Assembly (NCBI GenBank): GCA_016872175.1 | Contig: VHBA01000025.1 | Location: 1-35,806, forward strand | Direction: 5' to 3' | From: Sphingomonadales bacterium | Lineage (GTDB): Bacteria; Bacteroidota; Bacteroidia; NS11-12g; UBA955 | DNA length: 35,806 bases | In this document: positions 1 through 8,353 of the stretch, one piece after another | Position numbering within the stretch: position 1 is the first letter of the stretch | How the letters are laid out: every line of letters begins with the position of its first letter | Translations under genes and position numbers: made by a program | Notes under the pieces: model-generated | Seen by the model: the letters and a program-made list of their open reading frames with translations, nothing else | Database searches by the model: none | Told to the model about the DNA's origin: nothing

Positions 1-6
1 CTTTAG

Positions 7-80
7 TGCACGCGTAGGGATTCGAACCCCAAACCTTCTGATCCGTAGTCAGATGCTCTATCCAATTGAGCTACGCATGC
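7..80 (-). tRNA. tRNA-Arg (anticodon ACG)
   Basis: The minus strand folds into a full cloverleaf of 74 nt. The 7-bp acceptor stem is GCATGCG/CGCGTGC (one G-U pair), the D stem is GCTC/GAGC, the anticodon stem is TCTGA/TCAGA around loop CTACGGA, and the T arm has loop TTCGAAT. The anticodon is ACG, read as Arg (CGN codons, with A34 normally edited to inosine). The discriminator base is A, and CCA is not encoded because ACTAAAG follows. A -7/-33 promoter lies about 35 bp upstream on the same strand. Confidence 0.97.
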
Positions 81-114
81 ATTTTTCCGTAATGGAAATC
101 CTTCAAAAGGGCTG

Positions 115-145
115 CAAATATACTCAAAAATTTGCAATGTTTCAA
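115..145 (-). promoter_or_regulatory. Promoter of the tRNA-Arg gene (Bacteroidota type)
   Basis: Reading the minus strand, TTG (145-143) is followed by a 20-nt spacer and TATATTTG (122-115). This matches the Bacteroidota housekeeping sigma consensus TTTG-N19-21-TAnnTTTG. Transcription would begin near 109, leaving a leader of roughly 30 nt before the mature tRNA 5' end at 80. Confidence 0.6.
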
Positions 146-166
146 GTGGAGCGTGTGCAATCCGTT

Positions 167-174
167 TATCTTTG
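167..174 (+). promoter_or_regulatory. -7 promoter element of cutC
   Basis: TATCTTTG matches TAnnTTTG exactly and ends 12 nt before the ATG at 187. A clear -33 TTTG is not visible at the expected distance. The in-frame TTG at 172 sits inside this element, which argues against it as the start codon. Confidence 0.5.
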
Positions 175-186
175 TGGCTACCACAA

Positions 187-849
187 ATGCCCGCCATTGC
201 CGAAATATGCGCCTTTTCTGCCGAAGCGGCTATCATGGCCCTAAGCGCAGGTGCGCCCAGAATTGAACTCTGCGATGCGCCCGAAAAAGATGGTGTTTCA
301 CCCCCGGAAGCTTGGTTTCGAATAATCCCGCCTCATCAGCACGCCCAACTGGCCGTAATGGTGCGTCCCCGTGGGGGCAGTTTCTGTATGTCAAATGATG
401 AAGTGGAAATCATGGAACAGGAAATCATTCGCCTGCGTACCCATCAACAAGCCGGTGCCGTGGTTTTTGGTTTGCTCACGCCCAAAAATGAAATCGATGT
501 GCCTGCATGCGAGCGTCTTCTCAAAGCCGCGGCTGATTTGCCCTGTGTGTTTCACCGTGCCTTCGACATCGTTCCCCATCCCGAAAAATCCCTGCAAATC
601 CTCATTAATCTGGGCTTCCAGCGCCTGCTTTGTGGTTTGCCCCTGACTAATCTCATCAAATTAAAAGAAATCGCCAGTGGCCGCATCACCATCATGCCGG
701 GCGGGGGTGTGCGTTCGCACAACGTAAAATCCTTTCTGGATGCAGGGTTTACCGAAATGCACAGCTCAGCCCGCACCGGCGGCTTGCTGCCCGATCCCAA
801 CGAACTCAAACATATCATAGCTGCATGCAAAGGTTCATCGTCCTTTTAA
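187..849 (+). CDS. cutC: CutC family protein (copper homeostasis)
   Basis: The 220-aa product is a CutC TIM-barrel protein. The N-terminus MPAIAEICAFSAEAA, followed by RIELCDA and a DGVSPP segment, matches the family opening (E. coli MALLEICCYS...RVELCAAP...GGLTPS). Downstream the family segments VMVRPRGG, FHRAFD and MPGGGVR are visible. CutC is traditionally linked to copper tolerance in E. coli, but its biochemical role is unsettled, so the functional name should be taken loosely. ATG 187 is chosen because it gives the conserved N-terminus and lies just after a -7 element. The end overlaps the next gene by 25 bp, so the two are probably co-transcribed. Confidence 0.9.
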   Translation: MPAIAEICAFSAEAAIMALSAGAPRIELCDAPEKDGVSPPEAWFRIIPPHQHAQLAVMVRPRGGSFCMSNDEVEIMEQEIIRLRTHQQAGAVVFGLLTPKNEIDVPACERLLKAAADLPCVFHRAFDIVPHPEKSLQILINLGFQRLLCGLPLTNLIKLKEIASGRITIMPGGGVRSHNVKSFLDAGFTEMHSSARTGGLLPDPNELKHIIAACKGSSSF

Positions 850-3104
850 CTACATTCTTCTGCCTGATTGCTTTATCTGCGCAGGAACACAGGGCCATTA
901 AACCCAAAAGCTGGCTGTTGCAAACCTTTCAGCCCGGTCCGGGCAATACCCTGGCCTACAGCGGCGAGTGGCAGGAAGTTCCCTACACCGCTTCCATCAA
1001 TGAACTCATCGATGCCGGTTACCGGTTTTTGGATTCATCCGGTATGCCCATCAAAGCCAATGAGGTTGAAAACCACTATTGGCGCTATCGTGCGGAACTG
1101 CCCGAAATGGCTGAAGCTGCAAAATTTAAAAACGTAGCTTTTCGCATGGCAAGTCCCGAGCCGGCTGCGGCATATCTTCTTAACGGACAGCAAATAGGCG
1201 TGGGACAATCCACACAATTGCCCATTTTAAATATTATCCCAACATCGACCCTTGCGGGCGAAAATTCCTTGTTTATTGCCCAGTTGCCCTCACTGAAAGA
1301 TGCCGCCAAGTTGTATTTTCCGCTCTCCGGCAGCACCGAATGGCCCGCCGACAATGATACCGCAAACCCCAAAGGTTCCGTGGTGTTGCGAAAGCCACCC
1401 GTGCAATTTGGTTGGGATGTGGCACCACGCCGCGTTTTAAACGGCCTCGGTTCCGAACCCGAATTCATTCCCTTCGATAACATGCTGGTGGTGGATGTCT
1501 TTACTACCGTGGATTACAAGCCCGGAAACAAGGCCAAAATCAACCTGCATTGGGTTATCCGTGCCGATTCTGCCATTGATATTCAACTAAGGGCCGGCAT
1601 GAACAGCAAATCTGTTGTGGATACGCTCATGCGCTTGTCTGAAGGGCAACAGGAATACATCATGTCCTTCATCCTCGAAAATCCCGTTTTATGGCAACCC
1701 AATGGGCAGGGATGGCACCATCTGTACAAGTTAGACTTGCTCGCCACACACGGCCGCGAGCGGTTTATGAAAGAGCTCACTTTCGGCATTCGCGATATAC
1801 AACTGGAACGGGTGAATGACAACAAGGGCGAGTCATTTAGGTTCATGGTGAATGGAAAACCCGTTTTTATGAAAGGGTCCAACCTGCTTCCCCAGCAAGG
1901 GTTTCACAGCGAGGAACAACGTAAAAAACTTTGGGAAGGCCCCAACAGCCTGGTAAATCAAATGGCTGTTGCCGGCTACAACATGCTGCGTGTTTGGGGT
2001 GGCGGCGGGCTCATGCCCGAATCCTTTTACAAGCAGTGCGATGAACTCGGCATTCTGGTATGGCAGGATCTGATGTACAGCGGAACGGTTTATCCCTACA
2101 ATGGTTTTTGGAAAAACCGCGCTTTGACCGAAGCCGTCTCTGTTTGGAAACAAACCCGTCAGCATCCCTGCATGGCGCTGTATTGCGGTAACAATGAGAT
2201 TGATGTGGCGCTGAAACACTGGGGCTGGGATAAAACCTACAGTTGGGATTCTACCGACAAGGCATTCATGCAAGATCAATACCGGCAAATGTTCGAGGAA
2301 GATTTCTCCCGCATTTTTGAGAAAGGGAATGTCAACTACCTGCCTTCCAGTCCGGTGAGCAACTGGGCACCCGAAACCGAAATGGCCCGCGGTGATAACC
2401 ACCTTTGGTACGTGTGGCACGGCGAACGTCCCTTGCAGGATTTTGATACCAAAATTCCGCGTTTTGCCAGCGAATACGGCCTTCCTTCATGGCCTTCGCT
2501 GGAGTGCGTGCGCAAATATTTTGGCAGCGATAAACCCGAAAGCCGCATGCTGTCTTACAAAGGACTGAAACTGCTGAACGGATACATGGTAACGGAATTT
2601 GGCGCTTTGCCCAAAGATACGTTGTCTACCATTTTGCTATCGCAATACCTACAGGCACGTGTATTGGTGAGGGCTTACAGGGCACACAAAAATGATTCAA
2701 ATTGCGGTGGAAGCCTTTATTGGCAAGCCAATGATATCTGGCCCGGTATCACCTGGAGTACTGTTGATTTTATGGGCAACAAAAAAGCGGCCTGGTATCC
2801 GATATGGCGGGAGTTTATCGGGGTTACTAATTCATCGTTCAATCCCAAATTGGACAAAAGCTATCTTAAACAGGTCAAGTTTACCGCAAAGCGCAAAGGT
2901 GATTACTTAACCATCAAGGTGGGCAAGGAATGGCTGATGGGGCTGATGATCCTGAAAGACGTCAAATTGCTAGATATTATTGGCAATGTGGTGGATTTGT
3001 CACCCGGAACTACGTACAAGGTGCTGTTGCCCGAGAATATTGGCGAGATTCAAATTGCCACGGCCTGGGGCCTGCTGAATGGTCAGGGCTTGCTGCCCAA
3101 ATGA
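825..3104 (+). CDS. Secreted GH2 family beta-mannosidase-like glycoside hydrolase
   Basis: The 759-aa protein starts with a Sec signal peptide of about 20 residues ending in ALSAQ, so it probably acts in the periplasm or outside the cell. GH2 architecture follows: an N-terminal sugar-binding domain with WRYRAELP near residue 88, an Ig-like middle domain, then the catalytic barrel with FMVNGKPVFMKGSN (340-353) and GYNMLRVWGGG (384-394). The likely acid/base is Glu458 in GNNE and the likely nucleophile Glu550 in FASEYG; both are in family context. Closest in character to exo-beta-mannosidases that release mannose from beta-mannosides or N-glycan cores. It is shorter than usual (often 820-900 aa), with a reduced C-terminal beta domain. 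Its last 22 bp overlap the tail of the GH20 gene on the other strand. Exact substrate is inferred. Confidence 0.88.
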   Translation: MQRFIVLLTTFFCLIALSAQEHRAIKPKSWLLQTFQPGPGNTLAYSGEWQEVPYTASINELIDAGYRFLDSSGMPIKANEVENHYWRYRAELPEMAEAAKFKNVAFRMASPEPAAAYLLNGQQIGVGQSTQLPILNIIPTSTLAGENSLFIAQLPSLKDAAKLYFPLSGSTEWPADNDTANPKGSVVLRKPPVQFGWDVAPRRVLNGLGSEPEFIPFDNMLVVDVFTTVDYKPGNKAKINLHWVIRADSAIDIQLRAGMNSKSVVDTLMRLSEGQQEYIMSFILENPVLWQPNGQGWHHLYKLDLLATHGRERFMKELTFGIRDIQLERVNDNKGESFRFMVNGKPVFMKGSNLLPQQGFHSEEQRKKLWEGPNSLVNQMAVAGYNMLRVWGGGGLMPESFYKQCDELGILVWQDLMYSGTVYPYNGFWKNRALTEAVSVWKQTRQHPCMALYCGNNEIDVALKHWGWDKTYSWDSTDKAFMQDQYRQMFEEDFSRIFEKGNVNYLPSSPVSNWAPETEMARGDNHLWYVWHGERPLQDFDTKIPRFASEYGLPSWPSLECVRKYFGSDKPESRMLSYKGLKLLNGYMVTEFGALPKDTLSTILLSQYLQARVLVRAYRAHKNDSNCGGSLYWQANDIWPGITWSTVDFMGNKKAAWYPIWREFIGVTNSSFNPKLDKSYLKQVKFTAKRKGDYLTIKVGKEWLMGLMILKDVKLLDIIGNVVDLSPGTTYKVLLPENIGEIQIATAWGLLNGQGLLPK

Positions 3105-4660
3105 GGCGCGTAATTCACACCTATCGCTTTTAGGCGCTGCATATCGGCGGGCAGGCGGTTTTTGAAGTTGTCAAAATTCCCGCCGTGGCCTGTCCACAAT
3201 ACTTCTGATAGTGCTGCCGCCCGCGGCCAAACCATGTATTCCACATGCGCTTCGCTTTCCATGTATTCTGTCCATACGTTGCCCTGGGCGCCCAGGACAA
3301 AGTGCCTCAAACTGCTGTCTATGCCTTTTGAAATGGGCTGAAATTTGTACACCATTTCCAGTGAGTTGAAGCCGCCAATGGCAATGGGTTCGGTGCTGTC
3401 TTTACTCTGGTAGTGATCGAAATAGCAGGGTTTTCCGGGCGTCATAATGGCATTATGCCCTTGTTTTGCGGCGGCTTCAGCGCCTTCGGTTCCGCGCCAG
3501 CTCATCACGGTGGCATTCGGTGCCAGTCCGCCTTCCAGTATTTCATCCCAGCCAATAATGCTGCGCCCTCTGGTATTCAGCCATTTTTCCATGTGCTGCA
3601 TAAACCAGCTTTGCAGTTCGTGTTCGTCTTTCAATCCCTCGGTTTTGATGCGGTTCTGGCATTTGGGGCATGTTTTCCAGCGGGTTTTCGGACATTCATC
3701 GCCGCCAATATGTATGTATTTCGAAGGGAACAGTGTCAGCACTTCCGATAGCACATCTTTCAGAAAAGCGAGCGTGGAGTCATTTCCGGCACAATACACA
3801 TCGTCAAAAACGCCCCAGCCCTTGGCAACTGAAAAGGGACCGCCGTTGCAACTCAATTGCGGGTAAGCCGTAAGCGCAGCCAGCGAATGTCCGGGCATTT
3901 CTATTTCAGGAATCACGGCGATGTAGCGCTGACGGGCATATTCCACAATATCCTTCACTTCATCCTGCGTGTAAAAACCGCCGTAGCGCAAGGAATCAAA
4001 GCGCTGTTCCGCATAGCGGCCTTTCTGGCTTCCGTTGCGCCAAGCGCCAACTTCCGTGAGTTTCGGATATTTCTTAATTTCAATGCGCCAGCCCTGGTCT
4101 TCGGTTAAATGCCAGTGAAATACATTGTACTTGTGCATGGCCATCGCATCGATGTAGCGTTTGATGAAGGAAACGGGGAAGAAGTGGCGGCAAACATCCA
4201 AATGCAGACCGCGGTAGGAAAAATCAGGCTGGTCTTCAATGATCACGCAAGGCAGGGTAAAGCCCGTCACGCGGGTTTGTGCCCAATCTGGAGGCAGCAT
4301 CTGCCAAAGCGTCATGCAGGCGCGGTAAACACCGGTATCGGTATAGGCGGCAATCCGTATCTGCTTGGGCGTAATGCTGAGTTTGTAATATTCCGAATGA
4401 TAGCCCGGGATTTTGGGAAGCGCCGTTACGCTGATATCGGCCTTGCCGGTACTGCTTTCTTTATACTGATGCACCAGTCCCCAAAGGGTTAATTTGCAGG
4501 GTGTGTTTGCAAATGCCGGTGGGCAGTAAAACGACATTCCCGCTTTCCACGTAAAGGTTTTACTCTTTATCTCCATCTTTTTGGGAGCCGGAATCAGGTC
4601 GGGCAGCTGGGCAAAGCCAAGCAATGGTGCCAGCAGAGCTATGAACAAGCCTCTTTTCAT
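3083..4660 (-). CDS. Secreted beta-N-acetylhexosaminidase (GH20)
   Basis: The 525-aa protein has a signal peptide (about 18 residues, ending LLGFAQ). A GH20b-type N-terminal alpha/beta domain (about 20-145) is followed by a TIM barrel starting at FSYRGLHLDVCRHF. The catalytic pair Asp321-Glu322 is in HIGGDECPK, and FHWHLTEDQGWRIEI and PEIEMPGHS are further GH20 signatures. Such enzymes remove terminal GlcNAc/GalNAc from chitin fragments, N-glycans or muropeptides, using the substrate acetamido group as nucleophile. The start is 2 nt after the stop of the CDF gene, so it is the last gene of the odhB-CDF-GH20 unit. It runs tail-to-tail into the GH2 gene with a 22-bp overlap. With the neighbouring mannosidase it could process N-glycan-like chains; that pairing is inference. 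Confidence 0.93.
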   Translation of the reverse strand: MKRGLFIALLAPLLGFAQLPDLIPAPKKMEIKSKTFTWKAGMSFYCPPAFANTPCKLTLWGLVHQYKESSTGKADISVTALPKIPGYHSEYYKLSITPKQIRIAAYTDTGVYRACMTLWQMLPPDWAQTRVTGFTLPCVIIEDQPDFSYRGLHLDVCRHFFPVSFIKRYIDAMAMHKYNVFHWHLTEDQGWRIEIKKYPKLTEVGAWRNGSQKGRYAEQRFDSLRYGGFYTQDEVKDIVEYARQRYIAVIPEIEMPGHSLAALTAYPQLSCNGGPFSVAKGWGVFDDVYCAGNDSTLAFLKDVLSEVLTLFPSKYIHIGGDECPKTRWKTCPKCQNRIKTEGLKDEHELQSWFMQHMEKWLNTRGRSIIGWDEILEGGLAPNATVMSWRGTEGAEAAAKQGHNAIMTPGKPCYFDHYQSKDSTEPIAIGGFNSLEMVYKFQPISKGIDSSLRHFVLGAQGNVWTEYMESEAHVEYMVWPRAAALSEVLWTGHGGNFDNFKNRLPADMQRLKAIGVNYAPHLGSKP

Positions 4661-4662
4661 GG

Positions 4663-5598
4663 TTAATCAAATGAACCCACGGTGCGGCAGTCTTCGCAGT
4701 CGTCGTGGTGTTCGGTTTCCGTTTCCACCGTGGCATGCTGAATATTCAGGTGCTGCCAGGCGTGTTTCAGTTCCTTTTTCAGGTGGTGCACATCGTCGTA
4801 GGAGAGCCCTTCTTTGATGAGCAAGTGGGCTGTAAGCGCATTGCGCGTGGTACTCATGGCCCAGATATGCAGGTGGTGAATATCGCGCACGCCGGGAACG
4901 GCCAGGGCTGCCTCACGGATTTTATCGGGATCGATGTTTTGCGGCACGCCGTCCAAAGACAGGCGCATGCTGCTTTTCAGCAAACCCCAGGAACCCACCA
5001 CTATCACACCGCAGATGAGCAGGGAAATGATGGGATCAATCTGGCTGATGCCGGTCCAGCTAATGAGAAAACCACCAATGACCACCGCAGCCGATACGCC
5101 AGCATCGGCGGCCATGTGCAGGAATGCCGCACGGTTGTTCAGTTCCTTGCCTTTCATAAATAGCAATGCGGTGGCTGTATTGATAACAATGCCAATGCCT
5201 GCCACCATGCTAATGCTTTGCCAGTGGGGTGTTTCGGGGTTGTAAAGTCTTGTAACGGCCTCATAGCCGATAGAACCCACCGTCAGCAAGAGTAAAATGG
5301 CGTTTGCCAGTGAAGCCAGGATGGTGCCTTTGCTATAGCCGAAGGTATAGTTGGCGTTGGGTGATTTTGCCGCCATGCGAAATGCCAGCAGGGAAATGGC
5401 CAGTCCGGCTACATCGCCCAGGTTATGGCCTGCATCGGCCATCAGGGCCAGCGAATCGGACCAGTAGCCATAGAGAAACTCAATCACCACAAAGGCCGCA
5501 TTCAGCACAATGGCGAGAATAAACGCTTTGGTGTTCATGCTGCCCTGGTAGGCGGCATGGGAGTGGTTATGATCGTGGTGATGCCCGTGGCTGTGCAT
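4663..5598 (-). CDS. Cation diffusion facilitator (CzcD/ZitB-like Zn2+ exporter)
   Basis: The 311-aa inner-membrane protein has a His-rich cytoplasmic N-terminus (MHSHGHHHDHNHSH), six predicted transmembrane helices and a C-terminal cytoplasmic domain. The A-site residues are in helix 2 (ADAGHNLGD: Asp55, His58, Asp62) and helix 5 (HMAADAG), giving the HD-HD set typical of zinc/cadmium-transporting CDFs. The C-terminal HDDCEDC may add a metal ligand cluster. The protein would act as a Zn2+/H+ antiporter exporting divalent metal. It lies 12 nt after odhB and 2 nt before the GH20 gene, so it is probably co-transcribed with two genes of unrelated function. Metal specificity is inferred from motif type. 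Confidence 0.92.
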   Translation of the reverse strand: MHSHGHHHDHNHSHAAYQGSMNTKAFILAIVLNAAFVVIEFLYGYWSDSLALMADAGHNLGDVAGLAISLLAFRMAAKSPNANYTFGYSKGTILASLANAILLLLTVGSIGYEAVTRLYNPETPHWQSISMVAGIGIVINTATALLFMKGKELNNRAAFLHMAADAGVSAAVVIGGFLISWTGISQIDPIISLLICGVIVVGSWGLLKSSMRLSLDGVPQNIDPDKIREAALAVPGVRDIHHLHIWAMSTTRNALTAHLLIKEGLSYDDVHHLKKELKHAWQHLNIQHATVETETEHHDDCEDCRTVGSFD

Positions 5599-5610
5599 CG
5601 TTGTTGTGTG

Positions 5611-6867
5611 TTACAGGCCCAGCACGTTTTCTTCGGGGCGTTTACCGTCCAGCAGCATTTCGGGGTTTTCCAGCAGGGTTTTCACGCGAACCAGGAAACT
5701 CACGCTTTCGCGGCCGTCGATGATGCGGTGGTCGTAGCTGAGGGCTAAATACATCATGGGGCGGATGACGATTTGTCCGTTTTCCACCACAGGGCGTTCC
5801 ACAATGTTGTGCATGCCCAGAATACCGCTTTGGGGCGGGTTGATGATGGGTGTGCTCATCATGCTGCCGAAAACGCCGCCATTGGTGATGGTGAAGGTGC
5901 CTCCGGTCATTTCTTCAATGCTGAGCTTATTGTCGCGGGCTTTGGTAGCCAGGCGTTTTACTTCGGTTTCTATTTCGGCCAGTCTCAGGTTTTGGGCGCT
6001 GCGGATAACGGGCACCACCAGGCCTTTGGGGGCACTCACGGCAATGCTGATGTCGCAATAGTCGTGGTACACGATTTCTTCGCCATCGATGCTGGCGTTC
6101 ACGGCGGGCCAGTCTTGCAGGGCAATGCACACGGCGCGGGTAAAGAAGCTCATGAAGCCCAGCCCAATGCCGAATTTCTCTTCAAAGTTCTTTTTGTATT
6201 TGGCCCTCAAATCCATGATGGGCTTCATATTCACCTCGTTGAACGTGGTGAGCATGGCGGTTTCGTTTTTAGCGGCTACCAGGCGTTTGCTCAGGGTTTT
6301 GCGCAGGTTGCTCATCTTCTCGCGGCGGGCATTTCTGCCGGTGGCTTTGGTAGTGCCTGCTTTGTTTACACCCAGTTTCACGATGGCTTCCAGGGCATCC
6401 AGCTTGGTGATTTTGCCATTGCTGCCGGTACCGGAAACGCTTTCGGGGGCAATGCCGTATTCGGCGAGCAGCTGGGCTGCCACGGGTGATATAAGCACAT
6501 TGGAAGCCACGGGAGCCGCTGCGGGAGCGGGCTTGGCTTCGGTTTTTGGTTTTTCTACAGCGGCGGGCGCTTTGGGTTGTTCGGGAGCAGCTTTTGGAGC
6601 GGCTGCTTTGGCTTCGGCGGGTCTGGCAGCCTCGGTATTGATTACTGCGATTACGCTGCCCACGGGGATGGTATCGCCCACGTTGCCGATGAGTTTTTCA
6701 ATAACGCCGGCTTTTTCGGCGTTCACTTCAAAGGTTGCTTTGTCGCTTTCAAATTCTGCGATGGGCTGATCCATTTCCACCCATTCACCTTCTTTTTTCA
6801 GCCAGTTGGCAATGGTTACTTCGCTAACCGATTCGCCGGGGGCCGGTACTTTGATTTCTAAAGCCAT
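5611..6867 (-). CDS. odhB: 2-oxoglutarate dehydrogenase E2 (dihydrolipoyl succinyltransferase)
   Basis: The 418-aa E2 component transfers succinyl from lipoyl to CoA in the TCA cycle. It has one N-terminal lipoyl domain with the lipoylated lysine in [10 protein letters not shown] (Lys43), an Ala/Pro/Lys-rich linker, a peripheral subunit-binding domain ([14 protein letters not shown]...[10 protein letters not shown]) and the catalytic domain ending in [12 protein letters not shown] (His380, Asp384). Single-lipoyl architecture and the [13 protein letters not shown] segment fit the succinyl- rather than acetyl-transferase. The frame is open back to 6909, but ATG 6867 gives the canonical [13 protein letters not shown] start and lies 8 nt after a TAACTTTG promoter element. 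The E1 gene (odhA) usually found next to odhB is absent on either side. Confidence 0.95.
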   Translation of the reverse strand: MALEIKVPAPGESVSEVTIANWLKKEGEWVEMDQPIAEFESDKATFEVNAEKAGVIEKLIGNVGDTIPVGSVIAVINTEAARPAEAKAAAPKAAPEQPKAPAAVEKPKTEAKPAPAAAPVASNVLISPVAAQLLAEYGIAPESVSGTGSNGKITKLDALEAIVKLGVNKAGTTKATGRNARREKMSNLRKTLSKRLVAAKNETAMLTTFNEVNMKPIMDLRAKYKKNFEEKFGIGLGFMSFFTRAVCIALQDWPAVNASIDGEEIVYHDYCDISIAVSAPKGLVVPVIRSAQNLRLAEIETEVKRLATKARDNKLSIEEMTGGTFTITNGGVFGSMMSTPIINPPQSGILGMHNIVERPVVENGQIVIRPMMYLALSYDHRIIDGRESVSFLVRVKTLLENPEMLLDGKRPEENVLGL

Positions 6868-6875
6868 TGATAGGG

Positions 6876-6883
6876 CAAAGTTA
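6876..6883 (-). promoter_or_regulatory. -7 promoter element of odhB
   Basis: On the minus strand TAACTTTG (6883 to 6876) matches TAnnTTTG and ends 8 nt before the odhB ATG. A TTTG at 6910-6907 could be the -33 element, although its 23-nt spacer is slightly long. It implies that odhB has its own promoter. Confidence 0.5.
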
Positions 6884-7129
6884 GGGAATTTTTGTTGTGG
6901 CGTAAACAAAGAATGGCGGGGGTATGAAAGTGTTCAAAAAACAGGTCGGGTTACGTTTGGAGATTTTTGGGGTGGGTTGTATTATTGTGAGAGGAAACCC
7001 AACGGAGTTGCACTAAAAATAAAACCATAGGCGAAAATATATGCAATTTTGTTGCGCCAATAGGGAAGTTATTTGCCCAAAGAAATCAATAAATGTAAAT
7101 CGAATTAAACTAACACTGAGATATAGGCC

Positions 7130-8206
7130 ATGAAAAGAACAGTAATAACAGGAACTGGGAGTTATATCCCACAAATAATTAAAACAAATAGAGATTTTAC
7201 GGTCCATGATTTCTTTGATGAAAATAAAACAAGAATAGAAATAGATCCATCAATTGTTGTTGAGAAATTCAGACAAATTACAGGCATTATGGAGAGGCGT
7301 TATGCCAGTAAAGAAATGAATGCCTCCGATATTGGAACAGTTGCTGCAAAAATATCTATTGAAGAGAGTAAAATAGATATAGAAACATTGGGGCAAATTA
7401 TTGTTGCACACAATTTTGGGAATGTAGTTAAACATACAATTCAGACAGATATTTTGCCAGCACTCGCCTCTAGAATAAAGCATAACCTTAAGATTAAAAA
7501 TCCGTATTGCGTTCCCTACGACATTTTATTTGGATGCCCTGGATGGATTCAAGGATTGATTCAAGCAGACGCATTTATGAAAGCAGGGGTTTCCGAAAAA
7601 TGTCTAGTGGTAGGTACTGAAACATTAAGCAGAGTTTTGGATGTTTACGATAGAGATAGTATGATTTTTTCTGATGGCGCAGGAGCTTGTGTTGTTGAAT
7701 ACCAAGAAGTAGACGATTATAATGGAAGTGGGATATTAAGTACTGCAATTCAGTCGCACTGTGGAGAAGAAGTGGACTACTTATATTTAGGAGAATCTAA
7801 TTTCCCACATTCCGATCCTCGGTTACGTTACATAAAGATGAAAGGTAGGAAAATATATGAATATGCAATAAAGTATGTTCCTTCTGCGATGAAAGAATGT
7901 CTTAACAAAGCAGGTTTAGAAATCAGTGATGTAAGTATGATATTTATTCATCAAGCGAATGAAAAACTGGATGAAGCAATAATTAAAGCTTTTTATAAGT
8001 CTAACGGGGTTTCCAGTGTGCCAGACAATATTTTACCAATGAATATTCACAAACTTGGAAATAGTTCTGTAGCAACGGTCCCTACTCTTTTTGATATGGT
8101 TAGAAAGGGGCGCCTTGAAGGATTTTCCTTGAAGCCTGGTGATATAGTTTTATTAGCCTCTGTTGGTGCAGGGATGAATATTAATGCTGTATGCTATAAA
8201 ATTTAA
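7130..8206 (+). CDS. FabH-like 3-oxoacyl-ACP synthase III family protein
   Basis: The 358-aa protein has thiolase-fold ketoacyl synthase III features. The N-terminus is VITGTGSYIP, the candidate nucleophile Cys136 is in LFGCPGWIQG, His274 in IFIHQAN and Asn311 in KLGNSSVATVP, so the Cys-His-Asn triad is complete. FSDGAGACVVE (180-190) is also family-typical. It is longer than housekeeping FabH (about 320-330 aa), with insertions near 20-40 and 100-125. It may prime fatty-acid synthesis or make a specialised acyl or secondary-metabolite product. It stands alone, with no ACP, FabD or FabF nearby. Its AT-rich codons (AAA, ATA, AGA, TTA) differ strongly from its neighbours, pointing to recent acquisition. 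The exact substrate is unknown. Confidence 0.88.
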   Translation: MKRTVITGTGSYIPQIIKTNRDFTVHDFFDENKTRIEIDPSIVVEKFRQITGIMERRYASKEMNASDIGTVAAKISIEESKIDIETLGQIIVAHNFGNVVKHTIQTDILPALASRIKHNLKIKNPYCVPYDILFGCPGWIQGLIQADAFMKAGVSEKCLVVGTETLSRVLDVYDRDSMIFSDGAGACVVEYQEVDDYNGSGILSTAIQSHCGEEVDYLYLGESNFPHSDPRLRYIKMKGRKIYEYAIKYVPSAMKECLNKAGLEISDVSMIFIHQANEKLDEAIIKAFYKSNGVSSVPDNILPMNIHKLGNSSVATVPTLFDMVRKGRLEGFSLKPGDIVLLASVGAGMNINAVCYKI

Positions 8207-8283
8207 TTTATCCTTACAATAATAATTTTAGCATTAGCAAGTTGAAATCACCAATATATTTTGGAGGTTAAATATTTTGCACA

Positions 8284-8301
8284 TTTTTAAAATTTTAAAA
8301 A
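8284..8301. repeat. 18-bp perfect AT-only palindrome
   Basis: T5A4T4A5 reads the same on both strands. It lies in the AT-rich flank between the FabH-like gene and the DUF2851 gene. It has no GC pairs, so it is a weak hairpin and not a convincing terminator, and chance is likely in such AT-rich sequence. Confidence 0.4.
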
Positions 8302-8353
8302 CAAATAAAAATCTACATAAAAAACTATCTTGCCACGTAAAACCAAACCCACC

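Larger units (their letters stand above)
6960..8330. other. AT-rich island carrying one gene
   Basis: Base composition drops sharply. Positions 7141-7200 contain 17 G/C of 60 and 7861-7920 contain 20 of 60, whereas 8401-8460, just past the right edge, contain 35 of 60. The island holds the FabH-like gene, a 5' flank (about 6960-7129) and a 3' flank (8207-8330) without other coding potential. No transposase, tRNA or clear flanking direct repeat marks the ends. Boundaries are approximate. Confidence 0.7.

Noticed and set aside
5773-6489. Long open frame (238 codons) on the plus strand, antisense to odhB
   Set aside because: It mirrors the codon pattern of odhB, encodes a low-complexity Gly/His/Phe-rich product resembling no family I know, and lacks a promoter element.
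6952-6959. Plus-strand TACGTTTG, a perfect -7 match, between odhB and the FabH-like gene
   Set aside because: The nearest plus-strand start is 170 nt downstream, unlike the short leaders elsewhere. It may be chance; no small gene with a good start follows it.
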